Source: a bacterium
GTDB taxonomy: Bacteria; Krumholzibacteriota; Krumholzibacteriia; JACNKJ01
Assembly: GCA_024231955.1 (NCBI GenBank)
Contig: JAAEPZ010000369.1
Span: 1 to 43,871 of the forward strand
Reading direction: 5' to 3'
DNA: 43,871 nt
The position numbers and the translations under genes are program-made. The first letter of the stretch is position 1, and every line of letters starts with the position of its first letter. Below the pieces are notes generated by a model. The model had not been told where the DNA came from and made no database searches. It was given only the letters and a program-made list of their open reading frames with translations. Shown here piece by piece: positions 7,598 through 15,214 of the stretch.

Positions 7598-8998
7598 ATG
7601 GAGAGATATATTGAGCCCTTCAAGGTGAAGGTTGTGGAGCCAATCGCTGAGGTTTCTCGCGATGAACGGGTGGCTGCGATCAAGCGCTCAGGGTACAATC
7701 TGTTTAAGCTCCGCGCTGAGGAGATCTACATCGATCTCCTGACCGATTCCGGCACAAGTGCCATGAGTGACAACCAGTGGGCGGGCATCATGCTGGGCGA
7801 CGAGTCCTACGCCGGCAGCCGGAACTACTTCCACTTCGAAGAGACCATCAACGACATAACCGGACTTGAGCACGTTATCCCCGTCCATCAGGGACGTGTG
7901 GCCGAGAATCTCCTGTTCCAGACTATCGCCACCAAGGGCTCCATAATCCCCAACAACAGCCACTTTGACACCACTCGCGCCAATGTCGAGTATCAGGGAG
8001 CCAAAGCTCTGGATCTGCTTTGCGAGGAGGGGCGCGACCCCGGCCTGATTGCTCCGTTCAAGGGCAACATGGATATCCAGGCCCTCAAGGATCTTATCGC
8101 CGATGTCGGTACGGACAGAATTCCCATGGTCATGATCACCGTTACCAATAACAGCGGTGGCGGGCAGCCGGTTGCCATGGCCAATATCCGCGAGGTCAGC
8201 GCTGTTTGTCGTGAACACAATCTGCCCCTGTTCTTCGATGCGGCCCGTTTTGCCGAGAACGCCTATTTCATCAAGGTTCGCGAACCCGAATACGCCGACA
8301 GATCAATCGAGGAAATTGTTAAGGAAATGTTCTCCTATGTCGATGGTTGTACTATGAGCGCCAAGAAGGACGGCATGGTCAACATGGGCGGCTTCCTGGC
8401 CACGCGCGATGGCGATCTGGCCGAGAGGATTCGCAACCTGCTCATCCTGGTCGAGGGCTTCCCCACATACGGCGGCCTTTCTGGGCGCGATCTGGAGGCG
8501 ATCTCTCGCGGCCTGCGCGAGGTGCTGGATTACAGGTATCTGCATTTCCGTATAGGACAGGTGACCGATCTGGGCGAACAACTGACCGAGGGCGGTGTAC
8601 CGATTCTGCGTCCCGCCGGTGGGCATGCCATCTATCTCAATGCCGGGGAATTTCTGCCGCATCTCAAGCCTAATGCATTCCCGGGGCAATCTCTGGCCGT
8701 GAGTCTCTATGTCGAAGCCGGGATACGCGGTGTGGAGATCGGCACATTCATGTTTGGCGGCAAAGACCCGGAGACCGGCGAGGAGCGGACCGCTCGGCAT
8801 GAGCTGGTCCGACTGGCGATTCCGCGCCGCGTCTACACGACTATGCAGATGAACTATGTGGGGCAGGCCATTCTGGACCTGTATGCTCAACGTGAAGCAA
8901 TGAGGGGGATGAAGGTGGTCAAGGAACCCGCCTTCCTGCGTCACTTCTCGGCGACCCTCGAATATCTTGAACAAGAGGAAACCATAACTGCCTCGTAA
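7598..8998 (+). CDS. tnaA: Tryptophanase (tryptophan indole-lyase)
   Basis: This 466-residue PLP enzyme of the beta-eliminating lyase family, full length for the group, splits L-tryptophan into indole, pyruvate and ammonia. GAGGAG lies just before the ATG. The PLP Schiff-base lysine is Lys257 in M-S-A-K-K-D, and cofactor contacts Asp214 and Arg217 lie in D-A-A-R-F-A-E-N-A-Y-F-I-K. The close relative tyrosine phenol-lyase has Thr124, Arg381 and a Phe near 448. Here the aligned residues are Asp124 (H-F-D-T-T), Ile381 (G-V-E-I-G) and His449 (L-R-H-F), all tryptophanase-type. Some N-terminal segments (S-A-M-S-D-N-Q-W-A-G) are more tyrosine-phenol-lyase-like, so activity on tyrosine or cysteine is not excluded. 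It lies 28 bp before the PPDK gene and is probably co-transcribed. Confidence 0.93.
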   Translation: MERYIEPFKVKVVEPIAEVSRDERVAAIKRSGYNLFKLRAEEIYIDLLTDSGTSAMSDNQWAGIMLGDESYAGSRNYFHFEETINDITGLEHVIPVHQGRVAENLLFQTIATKGSIIPNNSHFDTTRANVEYQGAKALDLLCEEGRDPGLIAPFKGNMDIQALKDLIADVGTDRIPMVMITVTNNSGGGQPVAMANIREVSAVCREHNLPLFFDAARFAENAYFIKVREPEYADRSIEEIVKEMFSYVDGCTMSAKKDGMVNMGGFLATRDGDLAERIRNLLILVEGFPTYGGLSGRDLEAISRGLREVLDYRYLHFRIGQVTDLGEQLTEGGVPILRPAGGHAIYLNAGEFLPHLKPNAFPGQSLAVSLYVEAGIRGVEIGTFMFGGKDPETGEERTARHELVRLAIPRRVYTTMQMNYVGQAILDLYAQREAMRGMKVVKEPAFLRHFSATLEYLEQEETITAS

Positions 8999-9026
8999 GG
9001 CTAGCCTGGTTAACATGGAGGACAAA

Positions 9027-11768
9027 ATGGAGATCAGTGAGAAAAAGGTATATACCTTCGGCGGTGGTACTGCCGAAGGCAATGCCACGATGAAGAATCT
9101 GCTGGGCGGCAAGGGCGCCAACCTGGCTGAAATGGCTTCCCTCGGCATTCCGGTGCCTGCGGGTTTCACAATCACGACCGAGGTCTGCAACTGGTTCGGC
9201 GCAAACGATCACAGTCATCCTGCTGATCTGAAGGGCCAGGTCGAGGCAGGTATCGCACATCTGGAAACCGTCATGGGCGGCAAGTTCGGCGATGCGGCCA
9301 ATCCGCTCCTGCTGTCGGTGCGGAGTGGTGCCCGGGTCAGCATGCCCGGCATGATGGACACCGTTCTGAACATCGGTCTGAACGACACGACCGTTCAGGG
9401 TCTGATTCATGACGAAGTCAGCAAGCGCTTTGCGTACGATTCGTATCGGCGCTTCGTGCAGATGTACGGCGATGTCGTGCTGCATGTCCGTGGTGAAGTC
9501 CACGATCCTTTCGAGGAGTTGATCGAGGCCAAGAAGCAGTCCCGCGGTGTCGAACTCGACAACGATCTCACTGCCGATGACCTGGAAGAGCTGGTCGGCG
9601 AATTCAAGGCTCTGGTCGCCAAGCAGACCGGCAGCCCCTTCCCGGATGACCCCTGGACCCAGATCTGGGGCGCCATCGACGCTGTCTTCCTGAGCTGGGA
9701 TATCCCCCGGGCCGTGGCCTACCGTCGTCTCAATGATATCCCCGGCGACTGGGGCACTGCGGTCAATGTGCAGGCCATGGTCTTCGGCAATATGGGCGAT
9801 GACTGCGCGACCGGCGTGGCCTTCACCCGCGATCCCTCAACCGGCGAGAACAAGTTCTACGGCGAGTATCTGAAGAACGCCCAGGGTGAGGATGTCGTGG
9901 CCGGTATCCGTACGCCCCGTCCGATCAACATCGCCGGCAAAGATCCCGAGAATCCTCTCCCGGCGCTGGAGGAGGAGTTCAACGATTGCTACAAGGAGCT
10001 GGTGGAGATCTACCTGAAGCTCGAACAGCACTACAAGGACATGCAGGACATCGAGTTCACGATTCAGAAGAATCGTCTCTGGATGCTTCAGACCCGCGCA
10101 GGCAAGCGTACCGGTTTCGCGGCCGTCCGTTGCGCTGCCGAGATGCTGGACGAGGGGCTCATCGACGAGGATACCGCCGTTCTGCGCGTCGATCCCGAGC
10201 AGTTGACTCAGCTGCTGCTGCCCGTGTTCGACCGTGCGGCCAAGGCCAAGGCGATCGAAGACGGCAAGCTGCTGGCCAAGGGGCTCAATGCCGGTCCCGG
10301 CGCCGCCACCGGCGCCATCGCCTTCTCGGCTGAAGAGGCCGTGAGGCGTGTCGAGCAGGGTGAAAAGGTGATCCTGGTTCGGGTCGAGACCAGCCCGGAC
10401 GATATTCAGGGCATGCACTCCGCCGAGGGTATCCTCACCAGCCGTGGCGGCATGACCAGTCATGCGGCCGTTGTGGCTCGCGGCATGGGCAAGAGCTGCG
10501 TCGCCGGTTGCGGCGTGCTGGACATCGACTACAACGCGGGCGAAATGCGCGTGGCGGGTCGGACCTACAAAGAGGGCGATTCGCTCAGCATCGATGGCCT
10601 GACCGGCGAGGTGCTGGACGGAATCATCGAGGTCAAGCCCAGCGAGATCGTTCAGGTTCTCATCAACGAGGAGATGAATCCCGATGAGAGCCTGCTCTTC
10701 CAGCAGTTCAACCGCATCATGGCTCTGGCGGACGAGCGGGCGAGGATGCTCGTCCGCACCAACGCCGATACGCCTGTCGATTCCACCGTCGCCCGTAAGT
10801 TCGGCGCCAAGGGGATTGGCCTCTGCCGTACGGAGCACATGTTCTTCGAGGGGGATCGCATCGACGCCGTGCGCGAGATGATCCTGGCCGAGGACAAGGC
10901 CGGTCGCGAAGTCGCTCTGGCCAAGTTGCTGCCCATGCAGCAGGGTGATTTCGAGGGGATCTTCCGCGCCATGGACGGATTACCCGTCACTGTCCGCGCC
11001 CTGGATCCGCCTCTCCATGAGTTCCTGCCGCACTCCGCTGCGGAGATCACGGATCTGGCCGGCAAGATGGGTGTCGAGGCCGACAAGCTGAAGGCCAAGG
11101 TGGAGAGCCTTAGCGAGAGCAACCCGATGCTGGGGCATCGCGGCTGTCGCCTGGGTATCGTCTATCCCGAGATCACGGCCATGCAGGCTCGCGCCATCAT
11201 CCAGGCGGCCATTGTGGTCAAGAAGGAGGGGATCGAAGTCCTCCCCGAGATCATGATTCCGCTGGTGGGCAAGGTCAACGAACTCCGTATCCAACGGAAG
11301 ATTGTGGTCGAGGCGGCTGATGCCGTGTTCGCCGAGACTGGTGAGAAGGTGGAATACATGGTCGGAACCATGATCGAGCTGCCCCGCGCCGCTCTGACCG
11401 CCGATGAGATCGCCGAAGAGGCGGAATTCTTCTCATTTGGTACAAATGACCTGACCCAGACAGCTCTGGGCTTGAGTCGCGACGATGCCGGCCGTTTCCT
11501 CCCTCACTATGTCGAGGCGGGGATCTATCCGGCGGACCCGTTTGCGCGTCTGGATCAGGAGGGAGTTGGCCAGTTGGTGAAGATGGGCTTTGACAAAGGC
11601 CGCTCTACTCGTGCTAACTTGAAGGTCGGCATCTGTGGAGAACATGGTGGAGAACCGACGAGTGTCATCTTCTGCCATAAGGTGGGACTGAATTACGTCA
11701 GTTGTTCGCCTTACAGGGTGCCGGTTGCTCGCCTGGCCGCTGCGCATGCAGTGCTCCAGGAGGGCTAG
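9027..11768 (+). CDS. ppdK: Pyruvate, phosphate dikinase
   Basis: This enzyme interconverts pyruvate, ATP and phosphate with phosphoenolpyruvate, AMP and pyrophosphate. ATG 9027 follows GGAGG (9017-9021) by 5 nt; the ATG at 9015 overlaps that ribosome site and was rejected. The product is 913 residues, a little longer than the usual ~875. The N-terminal nucleotide-binding domain begins Y-T-F-G-G-G-T and G-G-K-G-A-N-L-A-E-M. The swivelling phosphohistidine domain has G-G-M-T-S-H-A-A-V-V-A-R-G with His479 as phospho-carrier. The C-terminal PEP/pyruvate TIM barrel has F-F-S-F-G-T-N-D-L-T-Q-T and the catalytic Cys870 in I-C-G-E-H-G-G. The gene directly follows tryptophanase, which makes pyruvate. 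The pair could feed tryptophan carbon into gluconeogenesis. Confidence 0.97.
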   Translation: MEISEKKVYTFGGGTAEGNATMKNLLGGKGANLAEMASLGIPVPAGFTITTEVCNWFGANDHSHPADLKGQVEAGIAHLETVMGGKFGDAANPLLLSVRSGARVSMPGMMDTVLNIGLNDTTVQGLIHDEVSKRFAYDSYRRFVQMYGDVVLHVRGEVHDPFEELIEAKKQSRGVELDNDLTADDLEELVGEFKALVAKQTGSPFPDDPWTQIWGAIDAVFLSWDIPRAVAYRRLNDIPGDWGTAVNVQAMVFGNMGDDCATGVAFTRDPSTGENKFYGEYLKNAQGEDVVAGIRTPRPINIAGKDPENPLPALEEEFNDCYKELVEIYLKLEQHYKDMQDIEFTIQKNRLWMLQTRAGKRTGFAAVRCAAEMLDEGLIDEDTAVLRVDPEQLTQLLLPVFDRAAKAKAIEDGKLLAKGLNAGPGAATGAIAFSAEEAVRRVEQGEKVILVRVETSPDDIQGMHSAEGILTSRGGMTSHAAVVARGMGKSCVAGCGVLDIDYNAGEMRVAGRTYKEGDSLSIDGLTGEVLDGIIEVKPSEIVQVLINEEMNPDESLLFQQFNRIMALADERARMLVRTNADTPVDSTVARKFGAKGIGLCRTEHMFFEGDRIDAVREMILAEDKAGREVALAKLLPMQQGDFEGIFRAMDGLPVTVRALDPPLHEFLPHSAAEITDLAGKMGVEADKLKAKVESLSESNPMLGHRGCRLGIVYPEITAMQARAIIQAAIVVKKEGIEVLPEIMIPLVGKVNELRIQRKIVVEAADAVFAETGEKVEYMVGTMIELPRAALTADEIAEEAEFFSFGTNDLTQTALGLSRDDAGRFLPHYVEAGIYPADPFARLDQEGVGQLVKMGFDKGRSTRANLKVGICGEHGGEPTSVIFCHKVGLNYVSCSPYRVPVARLAAAHAVLQEG

Positions 11769-11791
11769 AACGGTCTACCCTGGAGGGCGCT

Positions 11792-12577
11792 TTGGCGAGA
11801 TTGCCCGATAGCAAATTGACGGAGCGCGTTGACCAGTCTTCGGTCAAGCGCTCCGTCTTTGTGTATATAATCATTCTGCAGGTGGTGCAGATCTGTCTCG
11901 CCATCCTATTGACCCGCTGGCCCGGACCCACCCGACTCGGCGTTGCTTACATAGCCATCGCGCTGCCCTGGGTTGTCATTGTGGGAATTGTGTTGAGCCG
12001 CAATGTCCATCTGCTCTACTCGGCGCAGGGGCGGGTGGTGAACAAACTCAACCTGGCGACAAGGGTCACGTTGATCCGCGTTATCTGTATCCCCCTTGTA
12101 GCTACCCTCATTCAGGCCGGGCACTTCCAACTCGCGGGTTACGTCTTCATCGGTGCGGCCGTGACCGATTGGCTCGATGGTTTCCTGGCTCGGCGCATGG
12201 GGGATGTCACGCAACTGGGTTGTGTGGCGGATCCCTGCATCGACGCGCTGTTCTGCGGCATCACCCTTCTGGTCATGTCCTGGATCGGCATCATGCCGTT
12301 CATAGTATTGATCCTGGTTCTGTTGCGATATCTCCTGCTGACTATCGGGATGATCTGGATGCGCGTGGTGTTCGGGTATCTGCCGGTTCGCGCCACTTTT
12401 TTCGGTCGCCTGTTCTATTTTTTCCAATATGTTCTCCTGGTCGCTATATTACTTTTCCCCGATTTCGGTGGCGGAGTCTGGTTGATCCGTTGTGTCGGAG
12501 TTATTCAGTTGGCTGTTATTGTGCAGTTGCTGGCTCTCGGCCGCAGCCTGCAGAGAGAGGTATCCCATGAAAAGTAG
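11792..12577 (+). CDS. CDP-alcohol phosphatidyltransferase family membrane protein
   Basis: An integral membrane enzyme that joins an alcohol (glycerol-phosphate, serine, inositol or similar) to a CDP-activated lipid. The full signature D-x2-D-G-x2-A-R-x8-G-x3-D-x3-D is present at residues 126-151, starting D-W-L-D-G-F-L-A-R. About six hydrophobic segments surround it. The likely start is TTG 11792, 5 nt after GGAGG (11782-11786) and 23 bp past the PPDK stop. The in-frame ATG at 11702 lies inside the PPDK gene and has no ribosome site. The 261-residue length suits PgsA-like or archaetidyl-type synthases, but the alcohol cannot be told from sequence. The 3' end overlaps the next gene by 11 nt, suggesting translational coupling. 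Confidence 0.85.
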   Translation: MARLPDSKLTERVDQSSVKRSVFVYIIILQVVQICLAILLTRWPGPTRLGVAYIAIALPWVVIVGIVLSRNVHLLYSAQGRVVNKLNLATRVTLIRVICIPLVATLIQAGHFQLAGYVFIGAAVTDWLDGFLARRMGDVTQLGCVADPCIDALFCGITLLVMSWIGIMPFIVLILVLLRYLLLTIGMIWMRVVFGYLPVRATFFGRLFYFFQYVLLVAILLFPDFGGGVWLIRCVGVIQLAVIVQLLALGRSLQREVSHEK

Positions 12578-12983
12578 ATGTCGTCCCGGACTCTGGGTGT
12601 GGTTGATTACATCATTGCTCCTGCTCAGCGGCTGTGCGTCGGTCAAGGCTCCCAGCCCAGCGACGACCTGGAAGAACGGCAAGGCCAGTGTCACCCTGGA
12701 GTACCGCGGCCGTGTGCGCAGTGTGGCCGTCGTGGGGGATTTCAATGAATGGAACCCGGAGAGGAATCCTTTCGTACAGACTGGAGATGCACGCTGGTTC
12801 TGCGAATTGCATCTGCCCCCGGGAGAATATCATTACCTGCTGGTCATCGAGGATGACGACAAGATTGTCTGGCGTACCGATTCCACCAATTCCCGGAAGA
12901 TCCGCGACGCCAAGGGGCGTGCGATCTCCCTGCTGCAGGTTGAGGAGGCCGCCGGATCCGGTGACGATACCGGTGGCAAATGA
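12567..12983 (+). CDS. Small lipoprotein with CBM48/isoamylase-N-like (early-set E) domain
   Basis: This gene encodes 138 residues from ATG 12567, with AGAGAGG 6 nt upstream. A strong lipobox L-L-S-G-C puts lipidated Cys23 after a hydrophobic signal. Residues about 40-120 read V-T-L-E-Y-R, then V-A-V-V-G-D-F-N-E-W-N, W-F-C-E-L-H-L-P-P-G-E-Y-H-Y and L-V-I-E-D-D. This is the pattern of CBM48 or the AMPK-beta glycogen-binding domain (strand, 'GdFN.W', 'l.pG.y.Y.f.vDg'). In known families this fold binds alpha-glucans or serves as a protein-interaction module. Here it stands alone as a lipoprotein with no glycoside hydrolase attached. Its partner is unknown. Its overlap with the upstream phosphatidyltransferase gene suggests they are expressed together. 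Confidence 0.8.
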   Translation: MKSRCRPGLWVWLITSLLLLSGCASVKAPSPATTWKNGKASVTLEYRGRVRSVAVVGDFNEWNPERNPFVQTGDARWFCELHLPPGEYHYLLVIEDDDKIVWRTDSTNSRKIRDAKGRAISLLQVEEAAGSGDDTGGK

Positions 12984-13077
12984 ACCATTGCACCTGACCT
13001 TGCCGGCAACTACCGGTGACGGTCGTCGCAGATAACGACAACCCCCTTTCCAGAAGCCGCCGGAGGGCAGTCGACCC

Positions 13078-15183
13078 GTGAATTACTCGCTGACATTGAC
13101 CCATTCCCTGATCGCCGGCCTTGTGTTTCTATCCCTCGCGATCTGGACCATTTACGCCTATTCCCGCAGCTTGCCGCCGCAAACCCCGCCGGTGCGCATG
13201 ACTTTGACGGCGTTGCGTCTGGCGGCATCACTGTTGCTTTCCCTGATGGTGGGCGGCATCGGACTTGCCGGCCGCGGGCAGGAGGAGGTTAAGCCTCGTC
13301 TGCACATCCTGATCGACACCTCGGCCAGTATGAGTCGTCTGGATGCGGATACCGCCGACAATCGCTTCGACCGCGCGCGCATGATTCAGGCAGCGGCGGT
13401 TGAGCGCTGGGAAGATCGCCTGACTGTTGATCTGCGGCCATTCGGGATAACGCCTCTGGGACGCGAACTGCCCGTCGACGCAATGAGTCCCGGCACCGAT
13501 ATCGCCGCCGCGCTGGCGGCGGTGCCGCCTACAGGCGCCGAGAACTATGTAATGCTGCTGTCCGACGGCAGAGATACCGAGGGTAATCTCTGGGGGGGGA
13601 GCATCGACGCCGGGCCACCAATCTTTTCGATCCTGGTTGGAGACAGTCTGCCCCCCGCCGATCTGCGGATCGAAGCTTTGGATGCTTTGCCGGTGCTGCA
13701 CAAGGGTGGGCGCTTGCCTTTGACCGTGACGGTCGCTGCGCAGGGCGAGGCACCCAGAAGCGGCAAACTGACTCTTCGTGAGGGTGACAACACGATTCTG
13801 GAGCAGCAGTGGGCTCTCCCGCCGGGCGTGAACACATTGCAGGTGGAGGCTCCATTTGCTCTGGAGGAGACGGGCCGGCACTTCATCGAGGTCGAGGTAA
13901 GCGGCACCGGTCCCGATGCCGCCCCCGAAAACAATCGCCGCTTGCTGAGCCTGCGGGTGGTCGAGGGGACATTGCGCATTCTGGTTCTGGGAGGATTGCC
14001 CGATTGGGATCTCTCCTCTCTCATGCACAGCCTGAGGGGGGAGGAGTTCCTCGAATTCGATCTGGTTTCGGCGGGCGAAAACGGTGCGATGCGACTTGCC
14101 GACGATGGCTCCCCCTGGAGCCCCACAGGCGAGGACTATCACGGTTTGCTGCTTCACTCGCTGCATCCCGATTGGCCCGTCGATATCCTGGAGCAGGTCC
14201 AGGTTCGGGGCGGCACATTGGTCCTCGGCAATTATCTGCTGGACATGAACAGGGCGAGAGGGCTACCCGGCTGGAACCTGAGTCCTGATCGAGGCACGTA
14301 TCAACGGCGAGAATGCCCGATTGGCTGGGGGCGCGACGCATCCCGTCATCCGGCAGTGCAAGGCGTCTTGGCCGTGGGTCTGCAGCCGGACAACCTGGCG
14401 CCTCTCGAAACGGGTTTCGCCTCGCCGCTGCGTGGCGGTCGCGAACTGATGCACGCCGATTGCGGATCCATCCTGCGTGTCGCGGAACTCGGTGGGCGTC
14501 GTCTGGCCGTCTTCAGCGGCAGGGGGTTCTGGCGGTGGGGACTGCGCGATGGTGACGGCGGTCTGTTCCAGGCCGAACTGTTTTCCGGGCTTCTGCGCTG
14601 GCTGGCCCGGGAGGATCCGCCAGATCGGTTGACGGTCAACTGGGATGCCGAATCTCTGCAGGCCGGCTTGCCGGGCGTATTGAGCGCGGAGCTTTTCGAT
14701 GCCGATTTCGAACCCAGCCCGGGCGCCCGTCTTGACTGGACGCTACGCCACAACGACGATCTGACCGCCGTCGGCGAGTTCACCGAAGAGGTCGGTCCCG
14801 GACACTATCGGGCTGACCTGCCCGCTCTCCCTGAGGGGGTCTATGCGCTGGTTGTGCGGGCGCAGAACGCAGCGGGTGAGGAGCTCCGGCGGGAGCTGGA
14901 TCTGCCGGTCACGCCGCCCGATCGCGAGATCCTCTACCCGGCGGCCGATGCCGCAACGATGCGCTGGCTGGCCGCCAGAAGCGGAGGTCTGTTTCTCGGT
15001 GGCGATAGTGGATCGATTCGATCCGCAGGCTTTGAGGCAATCGAGGAGCGGATCGATTTCACGCCGACATATCTGGCCAGGAGCAGTGCCTGGAAACTCT
15101 GGCAGCATCCCCTCCTCTTCCTCCTCCTGCTCGCCCTGCTCGGTATCGAGTGGGGGCTCAGGAAACGCTTCAGCATGATCTAG
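13078..15183 (+). CDS. Membrane protein with vWA-like domain and amidotransferase-like region
   Basis: This gene encodes 701 residues from GTG 13078, with GGAGGG 10 nt upstream. Two N-terminal membrane helices (about 10-30 and 42-62) are followed by a vWA domain starting H-I-L-I-D-T-S-A-S-M-S. The MIDAS motif D-T-S-A-S is at residues 80-84 and L-L-S-D-G-R-D-T follows near 160, as in BatA-like proteins. From about residue 300, I-L-V-L-G-G-L-P-D-W-D begins an alpha/beta region like the class I amidotransferase-like domains of large vWA membrane proteins; no catalytic Cys-His-Glu set is visible. A single helix and a basic tail (K-R-F-S-M-I) end the protein, which should leave the vWA domain outside the cytoplasm. 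Role unknown. Confidence 0.8.
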   Translation: MNYSLTLTHSLIAGLVFLSLAIWTIYAYSRSLPPQTPPVRMTLTALRLAASLLLSLMVGGIGLAGRGQEEVKPRLHILIDTSASMSRLDADTADNRFDRARMIQAAAVERWEDRLTVDLRPFGITPLGRELPVDAMSPGTDIAAALAAVPPTGAENYVMLLSDGRDTEGNLWGGSIDAGPPIFSILVGDSLPPADLRIEALDALPVLHKGGRLPLTVTVAAQGEAPRSGKLTLREGDNTILEQQWALPPGVNTLQVEAPFALEETGRHFIEVEVSGTGPDAAPENNRRLLSLRVVEGTLRILVLGGLPDWDLSSLMHSLRGEEFLEFDLVSAGENGAMRLADDGSPWSPTGEDYHGLLLHSLHPDWPVDILEQVQVRGGTLVLGNYLLDMNRARGLPGWNLSPDRGTYQRRECPIGWGRDASRHPAVQGVLAVGLQPDNLAPLETGFASPLRGGRELMHADCGSILRVAELGGRRLAVFSGRGFWRWGLRDGDGGLFQAELFSGLLRWLAREDPPDRLTVNWDAESLQAGLPGVLSAELFDADFEPSPGARLDWTLRHNDDLTAVGEFTEEVGPGHYRADLPALPEGVYALVVRAQNAAGEELRRELDLPVTPPDREILYPAADAATMRWLAARSGGLFLGGDSGSIRSAGFEAIEERIDFTPTYLARSSAWKLWQHPLLFLLLLALLGIEWGLRKRFSMI

Positions 15184-15214
15184 GCCTTCCCCGGTGAAGG
15201 CCGGGGAGAGCCGC

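Noticed and set aside
7598..8998. Tyrosine phenol-lyase as the identity of the PLP lyase
   Set aside because: The phenol-binding Arg381, Thr124 and the C-terminal Phe of that enzyme are replaced by Ile, Asp and His, as in tryptophanases.
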